38,903 nt of DNA from Simkania sp. (GCA_027942475.1 JAQFVP010000013.1:1-38903), one strand, 5' to 3'; positions 17,437 to 26,399 are shown, counted from the first letter of the stretch. Made by a program: numbers and translations. Notes: a model not told the origin generated them from the letters alone.

Positions 17437-18771
17437 ATGACGGCTGCAAAAATAGGTAAAAAGTGTAAGACACTACTGCTTATTACTTCTTCTGGCGGGG
17501 GGGGGCATATGCAAGCGGCTAAAGCTCGTGCAGACAAAGCAAAAGCAGATGATCCAAGTATGCAAATTATTCAACAAGATATACTCACCGATTGGGTGGG
17601 CAAGCGGTGTGGTAGGCTGCTGATTTACATGTGGAACCTATCGCAAAAAAAGGGAAAAGTCGCCCTTTTACATTTTTTTTCTAAGTTCATGCCCATTGCA
17701 GACCTCCTTTTTTGGCCCCGCATTTTTTTCAAAGCACTTGTTACTGTGATTCGAAAAGATATTGATCACATTATAGATACACAGCCCATCGGGACCTTGG
17801 CTACGGTCAAAGCGCTCAAAATGGTTCGCTACTTGACTGGCAAGACCGTGCTTGTTGAGAAAGTGCTTACAGAGCTGCCCACCAAGCAAGTATTTCATTT
17901 TTTTAAGCCAATCAAAAGGCTCTCGTATTCGGACCGCGCGTTCTTGCGCCTTGTATCTCATAGGCCCCTCTTAGGGCTCGGAGAAACCCCGAATGCTTTT
18001 TGGATGAAACACTGTGGGCTCAGAGAACGTGATATTCGATATGCTAATTTTCCCTTGCGCGCTGCTTTTACCTCTTGCGTAACCCAAAGTAAACCCTTGG
18101 GTCGGACAAAAATCAAAGTCAAAGCGAGTAGCCACTCAGAAATAGACCTGATTGTCAAGACCATTCAACTGGGAAGTGCCCGAAAACAGGTGGATCGGGA
18201 AAGTGTCACCGTTATTATTGAGCCAGAAGACAAAGTAGTAACAATGATGTTGGGGAGCCAACCCACAGAAAAAGCGACAGTGCAATATATCAAACACTTT
18301 ATTGAGCTTTTTCGAAAAGTGGGCAATCGTGGTTATTGTCACTTTCTGTTTGTCTTTTGCCAATATGACGCTTATCGACCCACTAGCTTGCTACATCGCG
18401 TACATTATGCCGCTTGCACTGCGAAAAACTACCCTAAACATTTCAATATTATACCGATGTGCTTCCAAGAGGATCAAGTGATTGCAACTCTTTACTCTAG
18501 AAGCGACGCAACTCTTACCCGCTCCGGGGGACTCACCTCTATGGAATTGATGTCTGTAGCCCAGGGAAAAATTTGGATTCATTCAGAGGCCGAAACCCCC
18601 TTTGAAAGGGACAGACCAAACTATTATGGTATGCCCGTTTGGGAATGGGGGAATGCTCGCTATCTAGAAGAAAAAAAAGGAGCAGAGCTCATCACACCCA
18701 ACACTTTTTTCGATAGGTGTGGCCCGTTTTTCATGTGCAAACCGGCATCTGCTCATCATGCAGATATGTAG
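17437..18771 (+). CDS. GT28/MGDG-synthase-like glycosyltransferase
   Basis: The N-terminus LLLITSSGGGGHMQAAKA matches the Gly-rich loop of MurG/monogalactosyldiacylglycerol synthase-type enzymes. The C-terminal TRSGGLTSMELMSV matches their nucleotide-sugar-binding region. The likely role is transfer of a sugar from a nucleotide sugar to a lipid or other acceptor; the acceptor cannot be read. The middle (residues about 150-330) is divergent. ATG 17437 gives 444 residues; an upstream TTG at 17374 would add 21 mostly hydrophobic residues. The Gly loop is encoded by a run of nine G residues (near 17497-17505), a potential slippage site. The gene ends 16 bases inside the convergent symporter gene. 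Confidence 0.65.
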   Translation: MTAAKIGKKCKTLLLITSSGGGGHMQAAKARADKAKADDPSMQIIQQDILTDWVGKRCGRLLIYMWNLSQKKGKVALLHFFSKFMPIADLLFWPRIFFKALVTVIRKDIDHIIDTQPIGTLATVKALKMVRYLTGKTVLVEKVLTELPTKQVFHFFKPIKRLSYSDRAFLRLVSHRPLLGLGETPNAFWMKHCGLRERDIRYANFPLRAAFTSCVTQSKPLGRTKIKVKASSHSEIDLIVKTIQLGSARKQVDRESVTVIIEPEDKVVTMMLGSQPTEKATVQYIKHFIELFRKVGNRGYCHFLFVFCQYDAYRPTSLLHRVHYAACTAKNYPKHFNIIPMCFQEDQVIATLYSRSDATLTRSGGLTSMELMSVAQGKIWIHSEAETPFERDRPNYYGMPVWEWGNARYLEEKKGAELITPNTFFDRCGPFFMCKPASAHHADM

Positions 18772-19967
18772 TTTTCGGACGGTTTCATTTCCTTGTCCAC
18801 AATCAGAGTGACGCAACTATCAGACCATACGTTGAGAGCTGTTTCGACCATATCAAAAAAAAAGTAAAGAGGTAAGATCATTCCCATGATCTCTAAAGAA
18901 ATACTTCGACTGTTCAGTAACGCGATTGTGAGAAAATAACATCCCATCGGAGTGCTTGCGTTGCCAATTGCAGCTAAAGAGGCAACCAAAACCCATACCA
19001 CAAGCTCAAAAGGAGCGTAGAAAACCCCTTGAGTGAAAGAGACAAACAAAGAGGTGATCAGGATAAAAGCAGCGCAGCCATTCATATTGATGATTGAGCA
19101 GAGGGGAAGGCAAAGCTGTGCGATTTTATCTGAAACTCGCAACCCATTTTTAGCCGATGCAAGTGCAGCAGGCAAGCTGGCGTTGGAAGATCTTGTAAAA
19201 AAGGCGATGAGTAAAGCGGGCATCATTTTGCGCACCGCTCGCAGCGGGGAGATTTTTTTCCATTTAAGCAACGCAGGGAGAAGGACAAAACCGTGCAGAA
19301 GATTGGCGCCTATGATCATACATCCATACACAAAAAGTTGTTTTGACCCGCTTCTATGAATTCGAATATTTTGGCTAAATTGTACAGTAAATGCAAAGAC
19401 AGCGATAGGCGTGATTTTGACGAGCCATGTGGACACCTTTAAAAGAGATTGAAAGAGTATTTGAAAAAAATTTTTTAAAGGGGTTGATAGAAAGCTGGGG
19501 AGCCGCATCAATAAGAGGCCTAGGATAGTGGCGAGAAGAGCTACTTGGAGGACGGGATTTTCCATGAGAGAAGAGGTCAGAGAAGGGGGAGCAATGTCGG
19601 ACGCGCCATGTGGAAATAAGCTCTGGGAAGGGCAAACCTTTGTGGTTTTTTGCAAATGTCGGAGATAGGGCTCCATGCAGAGAAACACAAGTAGACCGAT
19701 GATTGCCGCACACAATGTTGTCGCGACGGTATATTTTAAAACGGTAGCAATCAATTTTTTGGCTTCTAAAAATCCCTTGATCTGAATGATTGTGGACACA
19801 ATAGAAAGAAAAATGGTGGGCAGAACAATCCATGTAAAAAGTTGGAAAAAGGTATTAGCAATCAAGTGGGTGACTTTTTCGACCAAAGGATGCTGCAAAA
19901 AGCTAGCGAGAACCCCCAGAACGAGTGCTCCAATTGAAGCTAGGTTGAAATAAGAGACAGTTTGCAT
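18756..19967 (-). CDS. Dicarboxylate/amino acid:cation symporter (DAACS family)
   Basis: This 403-residue inner-membrane carrier has about eight transmembrane segments and two hairpins. The serine-rich hairpin motif appears as AFFTRSSNASLPAAL and the substrate/cation-site motif as NMNGCAAFILI. Both are characteristic of the GltP/GltT/DctA family, though NMNG replaces the common NMDG. It probably imports glutamate, aspartate or a C4-dicarboxylate with Na+ or H+, in keeping with host-nutrient uptake. The closest chlamydial counterpart I recall is gltT. It overlaps the glycosyltransferase gene tail to tail. Confidence 0.9.
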   Translation of the reverse strand: MQTVSYFNLASIGALVLGVLASFLQHPLVEKVTHLIANTFFQLFTWIVLPTIFLSIVSTIIQIKGFLEAKKLIATVLKYTVATTLCAAIIGLLVFLCMEPYLRHLQKTTKVCPSQSLFPHGASDIAPPSLTSSLMENPVLQVALLATILGLLLMRLPSFLSTPLKNFFQILFQSLLKVSTWLVKITPIAVFAFTVQFSQNIRIHRSGSKQLFVYGCMIIGANLLHGFVLLPALLKWKKISPLRAVRKMMPALLIAFFTRSSNASLPAALASAKNGLRVSDKIAQLCLPLCSIINMNGCAAFILITSLFVSFTQGVFYAPFELVVWVLVASLAAIGNASTPMGCYFLTIALLNSRSISLEIMGMILPLYFFFDMVETALNVWSDSCVTLIVDKEMKPSENYISA

Positions 19968-20111
19968 AATGGGTAAATATGAAAGATATTCGATTATGTT
20001 AGTGAACAGGGCTTTTTTTCAAGATAAAAGGCAGTCGGAGAATTGCTAAAGAAAATCACGCAGGACGCTTCCTCTTTCGCACACATCCATTGAAAAATAA
20101 AATTGCATATT

Positions 20112-20128
20112 GTAAAGTTTTTCTTTAC
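20112..20128. promoter_or_regulatory. Small inverted repeat upstream of exported protein gene
   Basis: GTAAAG and CTTTAC form perfect arms around five T residues, about 28 bases before the chosen ATG at 20156. The position fits an operator or a 5' leader hairpin. TTGTAA (20110) and TAATCT (20134) could be promoter boxes overlapping it. Confidence 0.25.
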
Positions 20129-20155
20129 CAAGCTAATCTAATACGGAGGTTTAGT

Positions 20156-20974
20156 ATGAAAAGCTGGTTTTTGATGTTGGGCGTGTTTTCTTGCTCACTC
20201 TTACCATTGTCTCTTGTGGCAGAAGATTCATCCGATTCTGATGCAGTAGCAGAAGATGTAATAGCAGAAGATGCAGAGCAAGAAAGGGATTTTGCACCTC
20301 TTCTTGGTGATCGGGGTTTTGTAGATAACTCTCATCATTTTTTCCGTCGTTTGTCTCGCAATATCGAGCGGAGAAGTAGTAGAATGATAAGACGCTCTGC
20401 AAGGTATTCAGATGCACCATTTGCCGTCTATTGGACAAAAAAAATATATGAAGACCAAAACTTTCTGGATAATGAAGATCATACTGCGATCCTCTCCTTT
20501 GTTGGTCTAGGCGTTTATGCACACGAAGATTTTCTCGATCAAGAAAAAATTTCCGAGTTCAAAAAATTGCAGGATCAGCTCTTCAAATCTTATATACAAT
20601 ATACGTATTCTGAAAGTTGGGACGGTATAGAGCAAATGGAAGAGAACCTAATGGTAGAGCTGAAAGAGTTTTGCACTCAATCTAAAGATCCTTTCTTCTC
20701 TGAAAAAGTGATTGCCTTTTTGGGTGATGCCGCAACTCGGATGGAGGCCTTGCTCAATGCACTTCCTTCATTTAACACAATAGATATACCCGATTTTTCA
20801 GATAATAGCGATAGGAAGCTCGTTCGCATCGCAGCGCAGTTCGAAGCTCTCCAGAATTTTACTGCTGATGATTTGAAAAAATCGGTAAAAGAACAGTATT
20901 CTCTTGATAAGATGACTCTACTTCTAGAAAATCTTAACGAGCAAGATGAAGACTCTTTGGATGAACTTGGGTAA
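20156..20974 (+). CDS. Exported acidic protein of unknown function
   Basis: This 272-residue protein is not recognised. It has a clear signal peptide (MKSWFLMLGVFSCSLLPLSL then VA before EDSS), followed by an acidic Asp/Glu/Ser stretch and then an Arg-rich segment (RRLSRNIERRSSRMIRR, residues about 64-80). The remainder is predicted helical and strongly acidic to the C-terminus. ATG 20156 is chosen because a perfect GGAGG lies just upstream; the frame extends back to 20090 without such support. A strong terminator follows, so it looks monocistronic and probably well expressed. It acts in the periplasm or beyond. Confidence 0.8.
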   Translation: MKSWFLMLGVFSCSLLPLSLVAEDSSDSDAVAEDVIAEDAEQERDFAPLLGDRGFVDNSHHFFRRLSRNIERRSSRMIRRSARYSDAPFAVYWTKKIYEDQNFLDNEDHTAILSFVGLGVYAHEDFLDQEKISEFKKLQDQLFKSYIQYTYSESWDGIEQMEENLMVELKEFCTQSKDPFFSEKVIAFLGDAATRMEALLNALPSFNTIDIPDFSDNSDRKLVRIAAQFEALQNFTADDLKKSVKEQYSLDKMTLLLENLNEQDEDSLDELG

Positions 20975-21030
20975 GCAGACTAGCCTCTTGCGCTGCTAAA
21001 AATGGTGCAAGAGCAAGGCTCGTCCCTTTT

Positions 21031-21059
21031 ATCGCCGCCTATCGCGGCGATTTTTTTTT
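21031..21059 (+). terminator. Rho-independent terminator
   Basis: ATCGCCGC and GCGGCGAT are perfect 8-base GC-rich arms around CTATC, followed at once by nine T residues. It ends the exported-protein transcript on the plus strand. The T tract and half the stem lie inside the last codons of the convergent methyltransferase gene. A weaker upstream stem, CTCTTGC/GCAAGAG (about 20981-21013), may contribute. Confidence 0.85.
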
Positions 21060-21773
21060 GATGGGACCATCCTTTCGAAGAGATAGAATGTGCGCAGCTA
21101 CGATTGCAAAAGCGCAGCTTACGTTTAGGGAGTTTTTAACCCCTAGAAGAGGGATCTGCAGAATGGCATCCGCCTTTTGAAGCGTTTCCGGTCTAAGCCC
21201 ATATTCTTCGTTTCCAAGCATGAGACACCCTTTTTCTGGAAATATAAAATCAAAGTAAGCGGGGGCTGTTTTTACCGTTTCGAGGGCAATGAGTGGGCGC
21301 GGTAGTTCGCATAGTTGGGCGTTTGCTTTGGAAGGTACGTACTCTGCGGTTCCCATGGCCGCATCTCTTACCTTTTTGTTATCTATCCCAGGAGTATTTG
21401 AAGAAAAGTAGACACTACCGAGGCGAAACGCTTCGACGCTGCGCAAGATACTACCCACATTATGCCCCGAACGGAGGTTTTCTAGGTAAATAACCCAGGG
21501 AAGGTAGGGAGTTTGCGATAAAGAATCGACGCAGTTTATGAGAAAATGATGTTCCTTAATCGAGATCATCGCTTTTTTCAGGTGGTAGTGATATCTATCA
21601 GAAAGCAAGGGGAACAAGGGCTTAACGGGCAAGAGATCGAGCCATGAACAAATTTGTTGGTATTTTTCTAAATCACTCAGATTTTGCTTTTCGTGGAAAG
21701 AGCGTAGGAGAGCGGCCGCATGCTTGTGTTGCTGCTTTTCAGAAAGAGAGAAGAATTTTTTCCTATTAAACAC
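21039..21773 (-). CDS. SpoU/TrmH-family RNA 2'-O-methyltransferase
   Basis: This 244-residue SPOUT-fold enzyme probably methylates a ribose in tRNA or rRNA using S-adenosylmethionine. The three knot motifs are visible: LENLRSGHNVGSILRSVEAF (motif 1), LMLGNEEYGL (motif 2) and IPLLGVKNSLNVSCAFAI (motif 3). An N-terminal roughly 85-residue extension precedes the catalytic domain. The exact target cannot be deduced. The C-terminal KKKSPR is encoded across the terminator of the neighbouring convergent gene. The start overlaps the end of the ABC-F gene by eight bases, so the two are probably co-transcribed. Confidence 0.9.
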   Translation of the reverse strand: MFNRKKFFSLSEKQQHKHAAALLRSFHEKQNLSDLEKYQQICSWLDLLPVKPLFPLLSDRYHYHLKKAMISIKEHHFLINCVDSLSQTPYLPWVIYLENLRSGHNVGSILRSVEAFRLGSVYFSSNTPGIDNKKVRDAAMGTAEYVPSKANAQLCELPRPLIALETVKTAPAYFDFIFPEKGCLMLGNEEYGLRPETLQKADAILQIPLLGVKNSLNVSCAFAIVAAHILSLRKDGPIKKKSPR

Positions 21774-23346
21774 GGGATGAGAGGTAATCTTCTAAATTTC
21801 CCTCGAAGACTACGATTCCCTCTTTTTCGAGGGCAATGACTTTGGTCGCCACTAAATCGATGAGATCTCTGTTATGAGTAGCTAATAAGACGGTGCCCGG
21901 AAATTCGCGTAGCCCGTATCCGAGGGCTGACACCGATTCTAAATCCAAATGATTGTTGGGCTCATCCAAAATAAGTGTGTTATGCTCACCGAGCATCAAA
22001 TCGGATAAAATCAAGCGGGCCGTTTCTCCTCCAGAAAGTGCAGAGATATCTTTAAAGGCGTCATCCCCCGTAAACAGCATTTTTCCAAGGGCATTGCGTA
22101 TATCTTGATCATATGCTTTGGCTTGACTTTGCTTGAGCCAATCAAATACAGAGATCGCCTGAGATATCTGGACGACGTCTGAGTGATTTTGAGGGAAGTA
22201 ACCCACATAGACGTGATGCCCTTTTTCAATTTTTCCCCGATCCGGGCGCATCTTTGCGGCGAGCATTTTGAGCAAAGTGGTCTTTCCCATACCGTTGTTT
22301 CCGATCACCGCAACTTTGTCTCCACGGGCAATTTCGACCGAAAAATTCTGAATCACCTGGTTCGTGTCATAGGCCTTGCTTATGTTTTTGATTTTTAAAA
22401 CTATTTTACCCGAGGGTTTTTCAGAAGCAAAGAATCGGACATAGGGGCGCTGAATATTGGATTGTTTGAGCTCTTTTGGTTGCAGGCGATCCATTTCTCT
22501 GACCCTTGAACGCACCTGGGAAGCGCGAGTGCCCGCACCAAATTTTGCAACAAAGTCTCTGAGCTGAGCAATTTTCTTTTCCCTCGACTTGTTCACTTGC
22601 TCCGCTTTTTCGCGCAAAGCGGATTTGGCAAACAGCATTTGATCATAATTGCCGGGATAAATGATGATCGTTTCATAGTCGATATCGGCAATATCTGTTG
22701 TGATTGCATTGAGAAAATGCCGGTCATGGCTGATGACGATCAGAGTGCCTGTATATCTGAGTAAAAAGGTTTCTAACCAACCGATCGAGTTGAGGTCCAT
22801 GTGGTTTGTGGGCTCATCGAGAAGGAGGGCTTCTGGATCTCCAAATAGGGCCTGACAGAGCAACACACAAAACTGCGCGTCTTTTGGAATCTCTTCCATC
22901 TGTTTTTCCCCCATTTCTTCTGAAATACCCATGCCCACAAGTAGTGAGGTAGCCCGCGCCTCTGCAGTATAGCCATCCTCTTCAGCGATAATTTCCTCTA
23001 ACTCACCCAAACGGATACCGATTTCGTCTGTGATCTCTTGTTCATACAGCCGGTCCCGCTCGGTAAGAGCATCCCACAAGACGCAGTTGCCCATTACCAC
23101 CACATCTATTACCTTGCAATCTTTGAAAGCATCGATATTTTGATGTAAGAAACCAACTTTTTTTGGTAAATTGACACAGCCGGATGTAGGAGATTCTTTC
23201 CCTACTAAAATCTTCATCAAAGTCGATTTACCGGCGCCATTCGGACCCGTGAGGCCGTAGCGGTGATTAGAATTAAAGGCAACCGAAACATCTTCAAACA
23301 GAGTTCGGGTACCGATTTTTTTTGAAATTTTGTCTAATGTGATCAT
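21766..23346 (-). CDS. ABC-F ATPase (YbiT-like)
   Basis: This 526-residue soluble protein has two fused ABC domains and no membrane segments; ABC-F proteins act on the ribosome. The first domain has GPNGAGKST and LLLDEPTNHMD, but its signature is degenerate (EIPKDAQFCVLLCQAL), as I recall for the YbiT group. The second has GNNGMGKTT, LSGGETARL and LILDEPNNHLDL. The linker (about 240-320) is charged and helical. ATG 23346 is chosen over a longer frame to 23454, which would run into the divergent recombinase gene. The divergent pair matches C. trachomatis CT348/CT347. Confidence 0.92.
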   Translation of the reverse strand: MITLDKISKKIGTRTLFEDVSVAFNSNHRYGLTGPNGAGKSTLMKILVGKESPTSGCVNLPKKVGFLHQNIDAFKDCKVIDVVVMGNCVLWDALTERDRLYEQEITDEIGIRLGELEEIIAEEDGYTAEARATSLLVGMGISEEMGEKQMEEIPKDAQFCVLLCQALFGDPEALLLDEPTNHMDLNSIGWLETFLLRYTGTLIVISHDRHFLNAITTDIADIDYETIIIYPGNYDQMLFAKSALREKAEQVNKSREKKIAQLRDFVAKFGAGTRASQVRSRVREMDRLQPKELKQSNIQRPYVRFFASEKPSGKIVLKIKNISKAYDTNQVIQNFSVEIARGDKVAVIGNNGMGKTTLLKMLAAKMRPDRGKIEKGHHVYVGYFPQNHSDVVQISQAISVFDWLKQSQAKAYDQDIRNALGKMLFTGDDAFKDISALSGGETARLILSDLMLGEHNTLILDEPNNHLDLESVSALGYGLREFPGTVLLATHNRDLIDLVATKVIALEKEGIVVFEGNLEDYLSSRV

Positions 23347-23383
23347 GTAAGAGTTATCATGCAAGATAGAGGAGTAAAGATCA

Positions 23384-24307
23384 ATGCATCTCTCTTTGGC
23401 AATCAATCGATTTTTAGAATATATTGAATGTGTAAAAAATTTTTCTACCCACACACTGCGTAATTATTCCACCGACTTACTTTGTTTTACATCTTTTTTT
23501 ACAAATGAAAGATTAGTTGATAGACTATCTAAAAAAGATATCCGCGCTTATTTAAATTACTTGCGTAGTCGAGGGCTTGCGAAGAGGACGGTGTGTCGTC
23601 ATTTATCTTCCCTCCGATCATTTTTTACATATCTCGCCCGGGAAAAGTGGATAGAGTCAAGCCCTTTAGAATCAATCCATACTCCTAAATTGGATAAACC
23701 TATTCCTCGCGTGCTCTCCTATGAGGAAATCGAACATTTTTTTGCTCAACCACCGGTTGAAGAGTATCTAGGATTGCGCGACAGGTGCATTATGGAGCTT
23801 TTCTACAGCTCAGCACTGCGGGTCAGCGAACTGGCAAATCTCAACCGGGCAGATCTGGATCTAGAAGGTCGCAATTTTCGGATCAAAGGAAAAGGGAAAA
23901 AAGAGCGGATCGTACCGGTAACTTGCCGCACGATCGAGTGGATGCAAAAGTATTTAAACCATCCCAAGAGATTTGACATATATACACATCATGAAAAGCA
24001 GGGGCGTAGCGCAGTTTTTCTAAACAAATGGGGACAGCGACTGTCCTGTCGCTCAATTGCGCGGATGTTCAAGCGTTACCTGATCGCAAGCGGGCTTGCC
24101 GCTAGTGTGACGCCACACACGATCAGACATACGATTGCGACACATTGGCTAGAAAAGGGGATGGATCTAAAAACAATTCAAGTGCTTTTGGGGCATAGTC
24201 TACTTGGAACGACGACGATTTATACAAAGGTTTCCACCGGCCTAAAGATTAAGGAATATGAAAAGTCACATCCATCTACTAAGAAAAAGCTATCGGAAAA
24301 GGGGTAA
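23384..24307 (+). CDS. xerC: Tyrosine recombinase XerC/XerD
   Basis: This 307-residue recombinase resolves chromosome dimers at dif. It has an N-terminal SAM-like domain (1 to about 100) and the full catalytic set: Arg146 (SALRVSEL), Lys near 168-170 (KGKGKKERIVPV), His245 and Arg248 (PHTIRHT), His271 (LLGHSLL) and Tyr280 (TTTIYTKV). Size and completeness fit a housekeeping Xer protein; XerC over XerD is chosen from its position beside the ABC-F gene as in C. trachomatis. A GAGGAG site supports the ATG. Its last codons overlap the 3' strand of the RNase P RNA helix P1 on the opposite strand. Confidence 0.9.
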   Translation: MHLSLAINRFLEYIECVKNFSTHTLRNYSTDLLCFTSFFTNERLVDRLSKKDIRAYLNYLRSRGLAKRTVCRHLSSLRSFFTYLAREKWIESSPLESIHTPKLDKPIPRVLSYEEIEHFFAQPPVEEYLGLRDRCIMELFYSSALRVSELANLNRADLDLEGRNFRIKGKGKKERIVPVTCRTIEWMQKYLNHPKRFDIYTHHEKQGRSAVFLNKWGQRLSCRSIARMFKRYLIASGLAASVTPHTIRHTIATHWLEKGMDLKTIQVLLGHSLLGTTTIYTKVSTGLKIKEYEKSHPSTKKKLSEKG

Positions 24308-24648
24308 GCCGGATTCTGTTTTGGGCAGCCATTCGTCTAGGGGACTTGTCACCAAGTTCCTCAAGCGTTTTTGGGGCTGTCGAGCGAAAAGCTCATTCAA
24401 GACATCCCCTCTTGCTTCAGGTGGGGTTTATAGCTTCAATGCGTTTCCGCAAAGAGGTCGAGCCACGAGCTCGACATTTTCATCCTGTCTGGCTCAAGGA
24501 GAAGCCAGCGGTCTGTTTTCTGTTACACTTTCCGTAGCCTTACAGCTCCCAGTATTTCACTGGCACCTTTTTCTGCGAAGTCCGGACTTTCCTCTCCCAC
24601 TCGCCCCTCTTGGGAAAGAGGGCAGGGCAGCGACTGCATCCTTTTCCG
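24294..24648 (-). ncRNA. rnpB: RNase P RNA, bacterial type
   Basis: The minus strand carries the hallmark RNase P RNA sequences. GAGGAAAGTCCGGA lies near the 5' side (24582-24595) and ACAGAATCCGGCTTA near the 3' end (24305-24319); these form the P4 core. Helix P1 is closed by CGGAAAAGG at the 5' end and CCTTTTCCG at the 3' end, which sets the approximate boundaries and a length near 355. It processes tRNA 5' ends. It begins about 10 bases after the CT398-like gene on the same strand and ends inside the 3' end of xerC. Plus-strand reading frames here are artefacts. Confidence 0.93.
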
Positions 24649-24658
24649 AAGCAAACTG

Positions 24659-25426
24659 TTATGTTTTCACCGTGCGGCGGCGTCGACGGCGAGTTCCTAC
24701 ACCCGTTCCTTCTATTGACTCACTTTCTTGCCAGAAGTGAATTCGGGAGCAGTGTTCACAAAATACGAGCATCTCCCCTTTACGCACGAGGTTTTCGTGT
24801 TGAAGAGTCAAAGTGATATGGCATCCGCCACAAGTGTGATTTTCGATAGGTACAATTACGCGATCTTTTTTATTGCGAAGGAGCCGCTCATAGATTTTTA
24901 ACCCCTCACAGTCCGCTTGACTCGCCACTTCCTGCCGCTGTTCTTTGAGTTTTTGCCCCTCTTCATTGATCTTATCAATGCTGGCCTTGATCTCATTTTC
25001 GAGCTCTTGACTATTGATGGCCGAAAGCTTTAAGCTTTCTTCGAGCTTTTCACGTATCCCTTCTTCCTCTGCCTTTTTATCTAAAACAGCCGATGTTTGC
25101 GTTTCTATTCTCTCTTTTTCCCTTTCCAAAGAATTCATTTCTTGAGTCAGAGCGTTAAACTCTTCTACTTTTTTGATGAGTCCCTGTTGTTCTTCGAGCT
25201 TTTTTCGCTTTGCAGAAAGATTTTGAATTTTTTCTTCAAGGCTAGAGACCTGCTCGCCCAAGCTGGCAATTTCTTCCCCTTTGATATCGAGCTGTTCTCG
25301 AAGCTCGACACGCAGATCTTCGATTTGTTTTAGCTCACTTTGCCGCTGCTTTTTGATCCGCATGAGCCGGATCATTTTAACGTCTAGCTCTTGAACTTGA
25401 AGAAGGAGGTGCAAAAACTCGTGCAT
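24659..25426 (-). CDS. Coiled-coil C4 zinc-ribbon protein (CT398-like)
   Basis: This 255-residue protein has a long antiparallel coiled coil (residues about 10-180, rich in E, K, L and Q) followed by a C4 zinc ribbon with CGGC and CEHC. This is the architecture of C. trachomatis CT398 and related zinc-ribbon proteins. From the literature I recall that CT398 contacts sigma-54 and a type III secretion component, but the sequence alone does not show this. ATG 25426 (MHEFLHLLLQ) is preferred to a longer frame starting at 25471. The C-terminus ends in six consecutive arginines, an unusual tail. RNase P RNA follows after about 10 bases and may share its transcript. Confidence 0.85.
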   Translation of the reverse strand: MHEFLHLLLQVQELDVKMIRLMRIKKQRQSELKQIEDLRVELREQLDIKGEEIASLGEQVSSLEEKIQNLSAKRKKLEEQQGLIKKVEEFNALTQEMNSLEREKERIETQTSAVLDKKAEEEGIREKLEESLKLSAINSQELENEIKASIDKINEEGQKLKEQRQEVASQADCEGLKIYERLLRNKKDRVIVPIENHTCGGCHITLTLQHENLVRKGEMLVFCEHCSRIHFWQESESIEGTGVGTRRRRRRTVKT

Positions 25427-25676
25427 AGCAAAATATTTCCAATAAAATATGAAAGAAAAAACTAATCCCATTTTATTCGTTTCTTTCCAAATTATTCAAG
25501 TAAAAATGAGAATAAAATCGGGTGGATGAGAGGTGAGTAGGGAAAATCCGAGATTGCTGCCCAATCCATGGAACTATCTTTAAAAAGAGGGAAAAGGTCT
25601 AGAAAAATTACGTGTTTGAAAAATAATTTTGGCTGCTTTAAAATACTGCTTTTTAATTTATTATTTTGAGGTCATT

Positions 25677-26399
25677 TTGGCACATTTCATCCCTTCCACG
25701 CAAAATGCAAAGCCGACTTACATATTAGGTTATGGAATAAGCGAAGCTTCTTATACCGAGTTAACACGTAAATTAGCACGTAATATTATTATGAAAAGAG
25801 GTGGAAAGATTGACGATCTTATACAAGCAAAAGACCTCACTGCCTGCATCATTGTTCCCTCCATTGCTGAAACTCAAACTAGTCCTCATTGTCTTAAAAA
25901 TTTAAGAAAAAAAGATTTTGATCACTTGATCCAAGCTTTTTTTCTTAAAGAAGGAGGCCTTACTGGAACAGATTTCGAGCCTGGTATTAGTTATGTATGC
26001 AATCGCGCTAGATCTAATCAAGTGCCATCCGCTCCTACCGAGGAAGATGACAATCTTGCCGACAAAGTACTTTCAGGTGAAGTCAAAAAAAAAGATTTTG
26101 AACAAATCATCTCTGATTTGTGTTGGGACCGTGATATAAAAAATTTGCGTTATTATTCCTGGGAATTCCCCATAAGTGTTCTTGGAAAACTTATCAAAAA
26201 AATCGGCGACATAGCTAACCAAATATTAAAAATCGGATACTCGACCATTGTCTTTGTAGGTTGGTTGACCATTTTCGGTGTGGGTATCGCAGTTCTCTTC
26301 AGACCTAAAAAGGGTCCAGAGGTTGTGGAAGTTATGTCGAAATATATTGCTCCTGCATTTAAAGCAAGCATATCGACAATTCATATAAGTAAAGCATAA
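25677..26399 (+). CDS. Hypothetical protein with one C-terminal membrane segment
   Basis: I do not recognise this 240-residue protein. TTG 25677 is chosen because GAGGT lies five bases before it; an in-frame TTG at 25629 is an alternative. One hydrophobic stretch (GYSTIVFVGWLTIFGVGIAV, residues about 186-208) is followed by a roughly 32-residue basic and polar tail. A single segment does not fit the bilobed hydrophobic domain of typical chlamydial inclusion membrane proteins. Codon use is more AT-rich than in the conserved neighbours. There is no operon partner. Confidence 0.55.
   Translation: MAHFIPSTQNAKPTYILGYGISEASYTELTRKLARNIIMKRGGKIDDLIQAKDLTACIIVPSIAETQTSPHCLKNLRKKDFDHLIQAFFLKEGGLTGTDFEPGISYVCNRARSNQVPSAPTEEDDNLADKVLSGEVKKKDFEQIISDLCWDRDIKNLRYYSWEFPISVLGKLIKKIGDIANQILKIGYSTIVFVGWLTIFGVGIAVLFRPKKGPEVVEVMSKYIAPAFKASISTIHISKA

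Noticed and set aside
23347..23454. N-terminal extension of the ABC-F protein
   Set aside because: It would overlap the start of xerC on the other strand and adds residues absent from the family; ATG 23346 begins the usual ABC-F N-terminus.
24258..24740. 160-residue plus-strand reading frame
   Set aside because: It is the antisense of RNase P RNA; the conserved RNA motifs explain the sequence.
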